64,000 nt of DNA, from contig JXTC01000126.1 in assembly GCA_002914845.1 (NCBI GenBank), positions 732,874-796,873 on the forward strand. The letters are read 5' to 3'. Positions 1 through 10,866 of this stretch are shown here, piece after piece (the first letter of the stretch is position 1; every line of letters begins with the position of its first letter). Made by a program: the position numbers and the translations under genes. The notes under the pieces were generated by a model, which saw nothing but the letters and a program-made list of their open reading frames with translations, ran no database searches and was not told the origin of the DNA. This DNA is from Trema orientale. Lineage: Eukaryota > Streptophyta > Magnoliopsida > Rosales > Cannabaceae.

Positions 1-1702
1 GAAAGGATCTCCATCATAAACTTTACATAGCTCGGCATTTGCTCAAGTGCCTTGGCGAAGGGAATATTGATGTATAGCTACTTGAACACTTCTAAGAACT
101 TGGAGAATTGTTGGTCAAGCTTCTTCTTTTGAAATCATTGAGGAAATGGCAATAGTGGATTGTAAGGACATAGCTTTGATGTTGAGGGACTATCAACATT
201 CACCTCGTTAATTGGCTTTGCTATAACATTTTCTTTGACTTTCTCTTCCTCAATAGCTCCTTCAACCACTGACTTCGAAGGGGAAGTGGGTTTCTCAACA
301 GTCTTCACTAACTCCTTTCCACTTCTCAATGCGATGGCATTATAATGCTCCTTACTCTCATTTCTTGGATTCACATCGGTATTGCTAGGTAATACTCCTT
401 GAGGCCGGTTGGTTATAGCATTAGCCAATTGGCCAAGTTACGTCTCCAAGGTTCTCATAGTAGCCACTTGATTTTGGAGATTGACTTTATTCTTTGCAAT
501 GTACTATATGAGTATCTCCTCCATAGACGACTTCTTCTCTTGCGGTGGTTGCTCTTGATTTTAAAACCCCTGATTTAGCATTGATCTAGTATTGGAATTC
601 TGACCTTGTTAGTTTTAGTTACTCTAAGAGAAATTAGGATGGTTTCTCCATCTCAGATTGTAGAAGTTAGAATAAGGATTGTTGCGTTGATATTGGTTGT
701 GGTTCCCCACAAAGTGAGCCGACTCCATATTCAAAGGGCAGTAAGAGCTCAAGTGGTTGTCACCACATTACTCATAAGCTCTAGCTGGGCCTTGGATTGC
801 ATGCACTCCTTGGATTACCATAGAATCGAGCTTCTTGGTCATTGATTCCAAGTTCTACGTCAGTACATTAACTTGAGCTGCCAATGAAGAAATAGTTTCA
901 ATCTCATTGACACTAGCGGCTCTCCTCGGATTGACACGCTCGGAAGACCATTGGTAGTTATTCGCCGCTATTTCTTCCAAAAGCTCATAGGCATCGTCTG
1001 TTGATTTACCCATCAAAGCGCCACCGGCTGCCGTATCTACAATGGTCCTCAAATGACCCATCAAACCATTATAGAATGTTGAACAAGAAGCCACTTCGGT
1101 ATCCCATGGTGTGGACACTTCCTCATCAACTCCTTATAGCGCTCTTAAGCCTCGTACAAGGATTCATTGTCAAATTGCACAAAAGAAGTGATGTCATTTC
1201 TTAGCTTAGCGGTCTTGGCTGGAGGGAAGAACTTAGCAAGAAATTTCTGAGCTAAGTCGTCCCATATAGTGATTGATTCTGAGGGTAAGGCATTCAACCA
1301 GCCCTTAGCGTTGTCCCTCAAGGATAATGGGAACAACCTCAAGCGAATGACATCCTCACTAACTCCGTTGTGCTTGAAAGTGTCGCATATCTCTAGGAAA
1401 TTCATAATGTGTTGGTTAGGATCATCACTTGGTAAGTCACCAAATTGGCACATAGCTTACACTATCTGAATGATTGCCGGCTTTAACTCAAAGTTGGTGG
1501 CGTTGATAGCCGGCCTCCGAATGCTAGGTCCAAAACCTTCAAGGATAGGAACCGCAAAGTCCATCAAAGGTCTAGCGTTGTCTCGGTCTCCCATAGTTTT
1601 TTGAGGGTTGACTGCTTAGTTCCTCTCTCTTCGGATTTCCCTCAAGGTACGCTCAATCTCAGGATCGAATGGTAAGACGTCCGCACTCCTCGTGCTTCTC
1701 AT
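1..1702 (-). pseudogene. Athila/Tat-type gypsy gag with start of pro region (element A), decayed
   Basis: Capsid-type Gag of a Ty3/gypsy retrotransposon, read on the minus strand from an ATG at 1702 (MRSTRSADVLPFDPEIER) towards the window edge. Segments in order: the N-terminal stretch; the Gag core at 1453-1145 with QFGDLPSDDPNQHIMNFLEI and the AKGWLNALP motif; then FYNGL and STDDAYELLEEIAANNYQW at 1118-855; then the C-terminal stretch at 428-135; and at 130-1 the lead-in to the protease (MPSYVKFMMEIL). The frame is broken by several stops and shifts, one a TAG early in the N-terminus. The same Gag architecture appears in element B, with a matching start sequence. The primer site and LTR lie immediately upstream, so this is the 5' end of an element that continues beyond the left edge. 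Family assignment is from protein resemblance and the tRNA-Asp-like primer site; exact clade (Athila or Tat) is inference. Confidence 0.85.
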
Positions 1703-1808
1703 ATAGTAAAACAAATCACATGCGATTCACAACAAGAACAAAAAGAAAAAGTTTGAATTAAATTGAAACTAATAGATAATAGTATTAACAAGTAGTAAAT
1801 CACCATAC

Positions 1809-1826
1809 TCCCTAGCAACGGCACAC
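1809..1826 (-). other. Primer-binding site of element A (tRNA-Asp type, degraded)
   Basis: The plus strand reads TCCCTAGCAACGGCACAC, matching 13 of 18 positions of the plant tRNA-Asp 3' end. It lies one base from the inner end of the LTR; sister elements C and B have a 6-base spacer here. Orientation agrees with the minus-strand gag. Confidence 0.75.
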
Positions 1827-1827
1827 T

Positions 1828-3376
1828 TGTTGGGCTATTTCTAATACACAACTGCAAGTATACGGTTCGCAACAAGTAATATAGGAGTAAGAGAGTGTCG
1901 ATCCCACGAGGAGTACTTGATTTACAAATGCTAAGCACTAACTGAAACTAATTCCTAATTTATCCAAACAATAATAATTGATAGTTTTGTGTAAGAATTA
2001 AAAAGTAAATAACAATATAGAAGGCAAGAAAGGAAACAAAAATTAAGCAACTAAAATAGTTCTTAAAATAATGGTAAGGAATCTAGGGATGCAATCTACT
2101 CTCTAACTCCTCCAACTACTAGTTTTCCTCAAAATACAATTATCTATAGAGAACTGACAACTGGGAATCCTAATGTATTCACAAGCTCCTTTCCAAGATA
2201 TAAGTAAAAATATCTAGACAAGTTAATGTTACTCCTAACATAAAATGACTAGATTCATTAAGATTGGTAATTCTCATACAAGGTCGCACAAGTCGCATGG
2301 GTATATTTCTATCCTATGCAAACTCACTCCACACTAGGCAATCTTGTGATACACTATCTATGTCCAAACCTATATTCCCATTCCCAAGTTCATATAAATT
2401 CCACAATATAACTCTATTTAATGGCCAAGTAAATAGATGCATTAAACTCAAGATAGAACAATCAACTCAAATATGGAAATCAAGAATAATAGAGGAAAAC
2501 CAAATAGTTAGATTACATTAGAAGTTCAATTACCTCCCTAAAAATGATGTCTAGCTTATGCTTATATAAAGAAAAACACAACAAATATAACAAAATAGAT
2601 ACATATTCATGAGCAGGAAATAGAAGATGAAAAACAAGAAGAAGAGATAAGAAAAACGCATTTGAAGCTTCCTAATCTAATTTCTTCTTGGCTTGAATCC
2701 CCCTCCTTGGTGTTGTTTCTCCCTTAGAAATGGCTCTAAGAACCCTTAGCTGCTAGGGTTTTCGTCCCCCTTCCTCCCTTCATATGAGAGAAAGAGAGTT
2801 TAAATAGAGGAGCTGTCACAAGCAAAATCTGGGTTTTCTGCAACTTTTTGGCACTGCGGTGCCACTGCTGGCAGGAAGATAGCGCTTTTGGCGCCGCGGT
2901 GCCACGAAACTGGGGTTGCTTCTTGGCACTGCAGTGCCACAGACATGGTGCTGCAGCACCACAAATTGGCACCGTAGTGCCATGCACATGGCACTGTAGC
3001 CCCATGGATTTAGGGCCGCTGCCACATGCGAATGGCGCAGCAGCCCCAAATCTATAGGGGTGCGGCACCAAATTTTTGGGGCTGCAGTCCCAAATCTTGG
3101 GGCTGTAGCTTCACCTTCTCTGTGCTGCGCCAAGTTATTTCGCTTCCAACTTCACTCTAAACATTGCATAACCGGTCTTCTTTCATTATGGTGCAAGTTT
3201 GTCATCGAAACGCCTTGATTTACCTCCAAATTAACTCTGAAAAATAATATTCTTCGCTCAATGATCTCTTGCCTGAAATATGCAATAAAAATAACAAAAC
3301 AGGTCAAAAGAGCTCAAAGACGAGCAATTCTTAAGCTTGAAAGTATAGTAAAGATAAGTGTAAAATACACTTATCA
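1828..3376 (-). repeat. 5' LTR of gypsy element A
   Basis: Minus-strand LTR of about 1.55 kb. It starts TGATAAGTGTATTTTACAC at 3376 and ends at 1828 next to the primer site. The start resembles the LTR start of element C (TGATAAGTGAATTTTATTC), so the two are relatives. Near the inner end it carries the GTGTCGATCCCAC motif seen, slightly altered, in the other LTRs of this group. The second LTR is outside the window. A GC-rich palindrome cluster sits at 2850-3130. Short open frames inside are chance products of the GC-rich stretch. Confidence 0.8.
2850..3130. repeat. Cluster of GC-rich 14-bp palindromes in the LTR
   Basis: Repeated imperfect and perfect dyads of the form GGYRCYGYRGYRCC: GGCACTGCGGTGCC (2850-2863), GGCGCCGCGGTGCC (2890-2903), the perfect palindromes GGCACTGCAGTGCC (2925-2938) and GGTGCTGCAGCACC (2947-2960), then GGCACCGTAGTGCC and diverged GGGGCTGCAGTCCC forms. 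The stretch is far richer in G+C than its surroundings. Similar clusters are in other LTRs of the window. Confidence 0.8.
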
Positions 3377-4012
3377 GTTGTTAATATGAATTTGAATTTG
3401 ATTTATACTAAAATTTAAAGATATGCTAGGAGATTTAAATAGTTAAGTCTTCAGCTATTTATATTTGAAACTTGTAAGGATTTCAAATTAAAAATGAAAG
3501 AATATCTTATCTATCCGAATATGTTTGATTTTGAATTTAAAGTTAGTAGTTGTTTAAATGTGATTAAAGTAGATAATTAGAAATTATGAGATAATTTCGG
3601 TGTTTGGCTAAATTTTGAAATTTCTATTTTTAATGAGATTAAAATGGATAATTAGATATTCTGAGATAATTCTAATTTTAAATTTATTTTAATAGATAAA
3701 ATTTTTTATATTAATTACTTAATAATTATTTTAGAATTAAAATTCAAATATTGAATTTAAATCTAGAGATAATCTAGAAAATTTAATATGATCAAATCTA
3801 CAAAAGGTTATCTATAACAATTATTCAATCATTAATTTACAGATTTGAAATTCAAATGTTGAATTTAAATATGTAACTAATCTAAGAATTTAATGTGATT
3901 AAATCTTTTAGATAATTAATACTAATTATAATTTGAGATGTGAAATTTTAAAATTAAATTCAAATTAAAAGATATTTGTAGAGATTTAATTTGACTAATT
4001 TGATATTTGATT

Positions 4013-4418
4013 TAACTGAATAAGATTCTTGGAAAAATAATGAATGCTATTTTTGTTTGTGTGCTTGATTCTTATGTTAGTTTGGTTTTGCTTATGATTC
4101 TTTGAAAATTTTGAGTACATAAATGGTTGCATTTGATTGTTTTACTTACTTACAGAAAGTTTATGTGAATTAAGTACATTCTATGAAATCTCATTAATAA
4201 AATATAGAATCTATTTGATTATCACTTAAGGCAAAATTCTGGACTATATTGTATTAGAGACATGATTTAGGGTATCTTTGGATCGTTTGAGCCTTTCAAG
4301 TTTACGTTTGACACTTATATCCTTAGTTTACCCCTTTGAGCCTATATTATCCTTTTCTTTGACAGCCATATTTTTAGCCTAGCTTTAAATAGTTTCCAAT
4401 ATTTTATCCTACACTTTG
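4013..4418 (+). repeat. Conserved 3' block, copy 1 (direct repeat of 10010-10421)
   Basis: Starts GATTTAACTGAATAAG and runs through shared words such as TTTGAGCCTATATTATCC. About nine bases in ten agree with the second copy by eye. It is non-coding in all frames. Confidence 0.8.
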
Positions 4419-4842
4419 AGTACATATGATCTTTGTTGAATATCTGTTGAGTTATATGATATGGGAGTAAGGGTGGCGTCAAGAAAAAAATTTATTGAGG
4501 CTAGAAAAAAAAAGGTATTATACCCTTGTGAAAAAAACAATTTATAAGTTTGGGGGGTACAGTAGCTTGGAAAGAAAAAAGAAGAAAAGAAAATATAGTA
4601 TAGAAAAAGAAGAGAATGGGAAAATCATAAGTTTGGGGGTACTACATGAAGTATTAAAGTTAAAGAGAAAGATTCGAGAATAATTTATATGCTTAAGGTA
4701 ATTTGAGCCATAAAATCGATTACTATCCTACCTGTTGCCTTAGCCATAAATTACGTGCTCAATTAATTCCTAATGATCTTTGATGCAGTGTTAGTATACA
4801 ATAATAGAGAGTGGTATGAAAAATAGACCTATGAAGTTTATA

Positions 4843-5032
4843 TATTTCTATGGGGATGGCTACGGTAGGGGCGTCCCTACGTAGGGTCATGCCTTAATTA
4901 TCGTTGGATGGGAATCTGTGGAGAATAATGGGAATCTGTGGAAAATCTATTTATGTACAGATTCCTATCCAACGGTGAATAGACAGGGCCCTACGTAGGG
5001 GTGCCCCTACTGTAGACGCGCCCTATTTCTAT
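4843..5032. mobile_element. Small Mutator-like MITE with 9-bp target duplication
   Basis: Element at 4852-5023 (172 bp), flanked on both sides by TATTTCTAT (4843-4851 and 5024-5032). The ends are inverted repeats of roughly 60 bp: the left end has GGTAGGGGCGTCCCTACGTA and the complement of the right end has AGTAGGGGCACCCCTACGTA; both continue to CGTTGGATNGGAATCTGT. There is no ORF. A 9-bp target duplication with long terminal inverted repeats is the signature of Mutator-like MITEs. It contains nested CCCTACGTAGGG palindromes. Confidence 0.85.
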
Positions 5033-5343
5033 ATAGAGATTTATTATAACTTACTTGTTTGCATAAACTGATCTGAGTTACAAGTGATTAAATGTAGTTA
5101 TTTATTCACACACACATCCAAAGAATCTATAATGGAATCAAGTTAGCATTTGAATTGAAATTCTAGACCTTTTATATGTTTATAGTTTTTCTTTTAGCTT
5201 TACACTATGTGAAATCTTTGAGGCAAGTTTTGAGTGTCGAATTGGACTGTGGTTTGGTCATGTTTAGGTGTTTAGAATTTTGTTCAGATTTTCCTTCTTT
5301 CTTTCTCTTGCTTGAGGACTAGCAAAAATTCAAATTCAGGGTG

Positions 5344-7004
5344 TGTTAACTCTATAAAAATAGAATTAATTGTGCCTGTTTCATTATTTAAAATATTGTC
5401 TTTGAGTAATTTTAGTCTCGATTTTAAATAATTTAAGTTATTTTATTTTATTTCACTTTGATTTCATTTTAATTTAATTTTACTTTGTTTTACTTATTTT
5501 ATTTCGGTATTTAATTTAATTAGGATAATTTAATTTGATTTAGGTTTAATTTATTTATTTTTTATCTGATTCAGGAAAGGAAAAAAATAAAAAGAAAGAA
5601 AAATCTCGGCTGGAGCAAGCAACAGATGTGTGAGTATGGAGTTGGTGTTAAGGCGCGGATCTCGACCGTTTATCAAAGCTGAGGAGCTCATCTGAAGCGC
5701 ATGTGGTTCAGGCATAGTGAGAGGCGAGTGGCGAGGCAGGACAGCCAGCAGATAGGACCCGCATGATAGCCGCAACACTTTTCTCTCTCCCAGACCATGT
5801 CTGATCTCGTGCAGCACAGCTTATGTACATCCAGTCCTGCGTCCAGTCACAAGCCGCCATATCAGCCCAGTTGACTTCAGCTTTTCAATATCCAATCAGG
5901 CGCAAGATAAATGTCGAGCTCAATTAAGAATGCCACACCACATACCGCGTTTAATACCAGATTTCGTTTAAAAAAAAAAAAAGAAAAGAAAAAAAATGGG
6001 AAATTGTCACATGCACTTCACTAATTGGAATAGAGCCTTGGAAAACGTGAATTTACTCCCATCAGCTATAAAAGGCTACAGGACAAGAGAAAAAAAAACA
6101 CCATTTCTAGAGAGAGAAACACTATAGTCCAGAGAGAAAGAGACGGAGCGAGAAGAGAATGAAGATTGGAGATCAATGCCCAATACTTCCAGTTTGTAAT
6201 CTTCATCTTCTTTCCTTTCTTTTAGTTTAATTTCTCAGTGATGTTAAATCTTATGTTTATTATTTTTACCGATTTTATTATGAACTAAATTAATTTTCTA
6301 GGATTACAATGGGATCTCTATATGTAGTTTGAATTATGATTTTTTCCTCTTTGATTTTGCAATATTAATTTATGATTTGCTTATTCTATTTTGTTCTTAA
6401 TACTTTTGAGTACTAGATCACCATTTATATTGATATTGGTAATTTATATGAACTTGGAAAAGGAATTTCAAATTTAGATATAGATAGAATAACACGTGAT
6501 CATGCTTAGATGAGTTTGTGTAGGATAGGAATATACCTACGTAACAAATATAATTTTTGAAAGACCTTACCCTTAATAAATCTTTTCTTAATCTAATTCA
6601 CATAGGAATATAGTCAGTTAATTAGAAAAGATATTCTACATGACTATCGAAAGAGGCTTGTAGATACACTAGGGTTCTTGATTGGCAATTCAGGCTAAAT
6701 AGTAATTCAAAGAGGGTAACTAGTAGTTCAAGCATACGTAGAGTGAAAATTGTAATCCTAAGTTTATTTTCATTTGTGATTTGATAAAATTGCTTGTACT
6801 CTTTAGTTTTGTTTGATTTATTTTCTTGTTTTCTTTTAGTTTAAATTTTAATTTTAGAATTTTTAAATTGATTGTTTGAATAAATTAATAACTGGTTAGG
6901 TTAGTACTTAACGAATTATAGCAATTTTTTTATAATAACGATATCTTTATTCATCATTTTATTTCTTGTTCGATACGTGCGCTTGCGTATAAATATCTAT
7001 AACA
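5344..7004 (+). repeat. LTR of gypsy element B (shared between two internal regions)
   Basis: LTR of about 1.66 kb, starting TGTTAACTCTATAAAAATAG after a polypurine tract and ending CTATAACA six bases before a primer site. A 3' internal region lies on its left and a primer site plus gag on its right, so it acts as 3' LTR for the left part and 5' LTR for the right. An inverted partial copy lies at 12502-13991. A likely TATA stretch (GCTATAAAAGG) is at about 6065-6075, followed by AGAGAGAAA-rich leader sequence. Confidence 0.8.
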
Positions 7005-7010
7005 AGTTTT

Positions 7011-7028
7011 TGGTGCCGTTACTGGAAA
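7011..7028 (+). other. Primer-binding site of element B (tRNA-Asp type, degraded)
   Basis: TGGTGCCGTTACTGGAAA follows the LTR end after the spacer AGTTTT. It matches the complement of the tRNA-Asp 3' end at most positions; several differences are C-to-T or G-to-A, as expected for an old methylated copy. Confidence 0.75.
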
Positions 7029-7141
7029 ATTATTTTATTAATTTTTGTTAATACTAATATCGATTAGTTGAGATTTACTTCAAACTTTTATTTTTCTTTT
7101 ATTTTTTTTCTTTGATAATCTCTGGTACTCTTTAGCAGTAC

Positions 7142-8660
7142 ATGAGACGTACGAGAAGTTGAGAGCTTTTGACGTTAGATCCGGAGATTGAAAGAGCGTT
7201 AAGGGATATTCAAAGAGCAAAAAATCGACAAGCAAATCCTCTAGCACTAATGGGTGACCAAGACGAGACGGAGCCTCTGTGTGAATATGCTGTCCCATCA
7301 ATTGATGGCATCAGTTCAAGTATTCAAAGACCTACTATTAATGCTGACAATTTCGAACTGAAGCTAGCTATTATCCAGATGATCTAGAGCTCAGTCCAAT
7401 TTGGAGGATTGCCTAGTGATGACCCAGACTAGCACATAGTTAATTTTCTAGAAATCTGCGACACTTTCAAGTACAATGAAGCTTATGACTCCTTTTTTCT
7501 CTAAAGGACATAGCTAAGAGTTGGTTAAGCTCCTTATATGCTGGGTCAATCACTACATCGGGCGATTTGGCATAGAAATTTCTGGTAAAGTTTAAAGACA
7601 GCCAAGCTGCATAATGATATCACTTCCTTTGTCCAATTCGACAATAAATCATAATAAGAGACTTGGAAGCATTATAAAGATCTGTTAAGAAGATGCCTGT
7701 ATCATGGAATAGCGAAGTGGTTGATAGTTCAATCATTTTATAACGGTTTGATGGGACATTTGCGTATAATAGTTGATGCAGCAGCGGGAGGTGCTTTGAT
7801 AGGAAAATCTACAGACGAGGCATACGATTTATTAGAGGAGATGACAGCCAATAACTATCAGTGGTCTTTAGAGAGAATGACTTCGAGAAGAGCTACAAGC
7901 ATAAATGAGATAGACGTCATTGCTACCTTAACTACTCAAGTTAATGCTTTGTCTAAGAAGTTTTATTTGCTAGGAGTTTGTGCCGTGAATAGCCCATTTA
8001 TAGCTTGTGAAAATTGTGGTGATAATCATATGAGCAACTAGTATCCTTTCAATATGGAATCTATACAATATGCGGCCAATGTAAACAAGCAACAGATCGA
8101 CCCCTATTTAAACTATTATAACCTAGGATAGAAGAATCACCTGAACTTCTCCTCGAACAACAATAATAATCAAGGTTCTAATTCAGCTGGACGACCTATG
8201 CCTCCACCTGGATTTGCACAAGTAATGCCACCACCATAACAAGAGAAAAAATTAGCACTTAAGGAGATGTTTATGCAGCACATGGCTAAGAATGATGCTA
8301 TTCTTCAGAATCAGGTTGCGTCATTAAGTACTCTTGAAAATCAGATTGTTTAACTAGCCATTGTAGTTAGCTCTCGACCATAAGGCAATCTACCAAACAA
8401 TACAGAGGTAAACCCTAAGGAGCAGTGCAATGCGATAACTCTCAGAAGTAGGAAGCAAGTAGAGTAACCAAGTCAATCTATTTTAGTTAACTCACCACCT
8501 TTAGCTTCTGCACCATCAACGAGCTCAAGTAAGTAGCCAATGCAACCATAAGAGCAATCCAAGAAGCATCGTGTTGAGCTAGAAAAGCCCAAGCTTTCTC
8601 CAGATAACCCAGAGCCATATGTTCTTCCACTATCATTTTCTCAACAGTTCTACAAGCACA
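7142..8660 (+). pseudogene. Athila/Tat-type gypsy gag (element B), decayed
   Basis: Gag of the B element, starting at the ATG at 7142 (MRRTRS, then a TGA at codon 7), the same start sequence type as Gag A. It proceeds through LDPEIERALRDIQRAKNRQ, a region with RPTINADNFELK, the Gag core (FGGLPSDDPD, stop, HIVNFLEICDTFKYN) and FYNGLMGHLRIIVDAAAGGA followed by STDEAYDLLEEMTANNYQW at 7721-7930. At about 8006 a CENCGDNHMSN stretch is the remains of a zinc knuckle. Several stop codons and at least one frameshift break it, so it cannot make Gag. It follows the primer site by about 115 bases as expected. Confidence 0.85.
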
Positions 8661-8734
8661 ATATGAATAAACAATTTTCAAAGTTTTTAGATATTTTTAA
8701 GAAACTTCATATAAACATTTGTTTCACATAGATG

Positions 8735-9560
8735 CTTGCTCGATCGCCGAACTATGTGAAGTTTCTAACAGGGATTTTATCCAATAAAAGGAAGCTAAAG
8801 GATTATGAAATAGTTGTACTTACTGAGGAGTGTAGTGCAGTTTCGCAGAAGAAACGTCCACCGAAGCTTAAGGATCCCAGGAGCTTTAGTATCCTGTGCA
8901 CAATTGGGAACTCATTCTTTAGCAATGCTCTATGTGATTTGGGAGCAAGTATCAACCTAATGCCGCTCAATCTACAAGAAATTAATTTTAGAGGAAGCAA
9001 GGCTAACGATAGTCACCCTGCAACTCGCTGATCGATCTCTTACTTATCCGAGGGGTATAGTAGAAGATGTTCTAGTAAAGGTAGACAAATTCATCTTCCT
9101 AGAAAACTTTATTATACTAGACATAGAAGAAGACGAAGATATTCCTGTCATACTTGGTCGACCATTCTTAGCTACTGGGAGGGCTCTCACTAATGTTCAA
9201 AAAGGAGAACTGACAATATGAGTTCAAGATGAGGCTATCATCTTTAATGTCTTCAGGGCAATCGAGCATCCATTTGAATCTACATCTTGTTATGAAACAG
9301 GCATTGTAGAGCAATCTATGGTTGAGACACAGAAAACTAAGAGTTTGAAAGAACCTCCGGAAGCTTCAAGAATCTATGATGACTCAACCAAGGAGGAAAA
9401 AGCAGAAGTTCTATTACAAGTCTATTATTTAGAAGACTTGTCTTACTTTAGTAGGAGGAAGCCAAAATTTGAGAAATATCTAGATGAAAATTAGAAGCTG
9501 AAGTTAGTAAAATTTGGAGATGGCTCGTTTAGACTATTCATTCCCTGAAGTTAGTAAAAT
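8735..9560 (+). pseudogene. Gypsy aspartic protease remnant (element B)
   Basis: Retropepsin part of the polyprotein. ALCDLGASINLMPL at about 8927-8970 is the active-site loop, with DLGAS in place of the usual D-S/T-G. After a frameshift near 9000, LTIVTLQLADRSLTYPRG and DIPVILGRPFLATGRA at about 9145-9190 complete the fold. A TGA at about 9220 and further stops follow. No RT, RNase H or integrase sequence comes after it: within about 100 bases of 9560 the sequence has turned into the non-coding 3' region. The element was therefore a gag-pro deletion derivative or lost pol later. Confidence 0.8.
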
Positions 9561-9591
9561 TTGGAGATGGCTCGTTTAGACTATTCATTCC
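9498..9591 (+). repeat. 47-bp perfect tandem duplication
   Basis: Two adjacent copies (9498-9544, 9545-9591) of a unit beginning CTGAAGTTAGTAAAATTTGG, identical as far as I can see. It lies at the end of the protease frame, close to where pol is missing. Confidence 0.9.
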
Positions 9592-10430
9592 CTTCGGAAA
9601 TCTCCATGACAAAGAAAGAAGAGTCTAGCTGATGACTATAAAATAAGTGCTTCATGGGAGGCAACCAATGAATTATCTTTTTTTCTTTTAATTTTGAGTT
9701 TTTAGGTTTTTTTCCTTTTGTTTTATTTTGTTATATTTTGCTTTTATGTGCCTCAAGATTCTACACAAGTTTGGGGGTTGACATATGGATTTCAACGACT
9801 CAACTAAAAAACCTCCACCTGTGTGTGAAAATCTGAGAGAGCTTTCTTTAACTTTTCTTTTATTTTTAATATTGAGGACAATGTTAATTTTATGTTTGGG
9901 AGTAGGGAGTCAAAAAAAATTGAAATTTTTTTTTTTTCTTTTTAGTAATGAAATATTTTTCTTTTTAGTAATGACCTAGTTTAATGATCAAATACCCATG
10001 ATGAGAAATTGATTTAACTGAATAAGGTTCTTGGGATAATAATGAATGCTATTTTTACTTGTGTGCTTGATTCTTATGTTAGTTTGGTTTTGCTTATGAT
10101 TCTTTGAAAATTTTGAGCACATAAATGGTTGCATTTGATTGTTTTGCTTTCTTAGAGAAAGTTTATGCGAATTAAGTACATTCTATGAAATTTTATTAAT
10201 AAACTCTAGAACCTATTTGATTATCACTTGAGGTGAAATCCTAGACTATATTGCATTAGAGACATAATTTAAGCCACCTTTAGATCGTTTGAGCCTTTTA
10301 AGTCTACGTTTGATACTTATATCCTTAGTCTACCCTTTTGAGCCTATATTATCCTTTTCTTTTACAACTATATTTTTAGCCTACCTTCAAACAGTTTCCA
10401 ATATTTTATCATATACTTTATTTTCTTCAT
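9592..10430 (+). repeat. 3' internal non-coding region of element B
   Basis: GTGCTTCATGGGAGGCAACC at about 9648, an AAGTTTGGGGGTTG tract at about 9767 and ATTGAGGACAATGTTAATTT followed by GTTTGGGAG near 9870-9900 are the landmarks that usually follow pol in Athila/Tat elements. 10010-10421 is the second copy of the conserved 3' block. The match to the first copy stops at about 10421 and unrelated sequence follows, so the element is broken here and its own 3' LTR is missing. Confidence 0.75.
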
Positions 10431-10866
10431 TAGTCTGACTAATGAATATGGACGAACATATAAGATATTAAGAACATAATAGCATATCTACCATAAACAC
10501 TATATCTAGGTTGCATTTATCCAGACAACATAGTTTAACCATTCAAGTTATATATGTATGTGTGTGTGTGATTACAATAGGTAAAAGAATTAAAAATATA
10601 TCTAAATGAATGAAAATAAATAATCCATATAAAAGCAAATATCACGTGACAAATATTTCAAATATTTAACATAATATAAAATAAAATCTACAATATACAA
10701 GTGAAGTATTCCTAAGACTATCACTACTATTCATGGTAATTTAACTTTCCATTAATTAGAAGTATCCAATATGAAGTTATGGAATTAAACAAGTCAAACT
10801 GAAATAATTTCATTTAAAAAATAAGACAAATATCTCATATATCATATTTCTAACTACCGTTTAATT
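10431..10866. other. Unassigned A+T-rich sequence, left part of a solo-LTR target
   Basis: No coding potential, a short (TG)n run at 10556-10569. It continues at 12059 once the solo LTR and one target copy are removed. It may be part of an older copia LTR, but I could not match it to another sequence in the window. Confidence 0.4.

Larger units (their letters stand above)
3377..5343 (+). repeat. 3' internal (untranslated) region of an Athila/Tat-type gypsy element
   Basis: No coding potential. 3400-4010 is a very A+T-rich stretch with degenerate repeated words such as GATTAAAATGGATAATTAGA. 4013-4418 matches 10010-10421 in direct orientation almost throughout, and a related block is recognisable on the minus strand near 24340-24430 in element C. 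It is therefore the conserved 3' internal block of this retrotransposon group. The GTTTGCATAAACTGATC word at 5069 and CTTGAGGACTAGCAAAAATTC at 5310-5330 recur before the other 3' LTRs. The polypurine tract (ATTCAGGGTG) at about 5333-5343 abuts the LTR. A MITE sits at 4852-5023. Confidence 0.75.

Noticed and set aside
2736..3133. Several overlapping open frames of 64-111 codons on both strands, alanine/histidine/cysteine-rich
   Set aside because: They arise from the GC-rich palindrome cluster, which lacks stop codons in many frames. They lie inside an LTR and have no protein-like domain.
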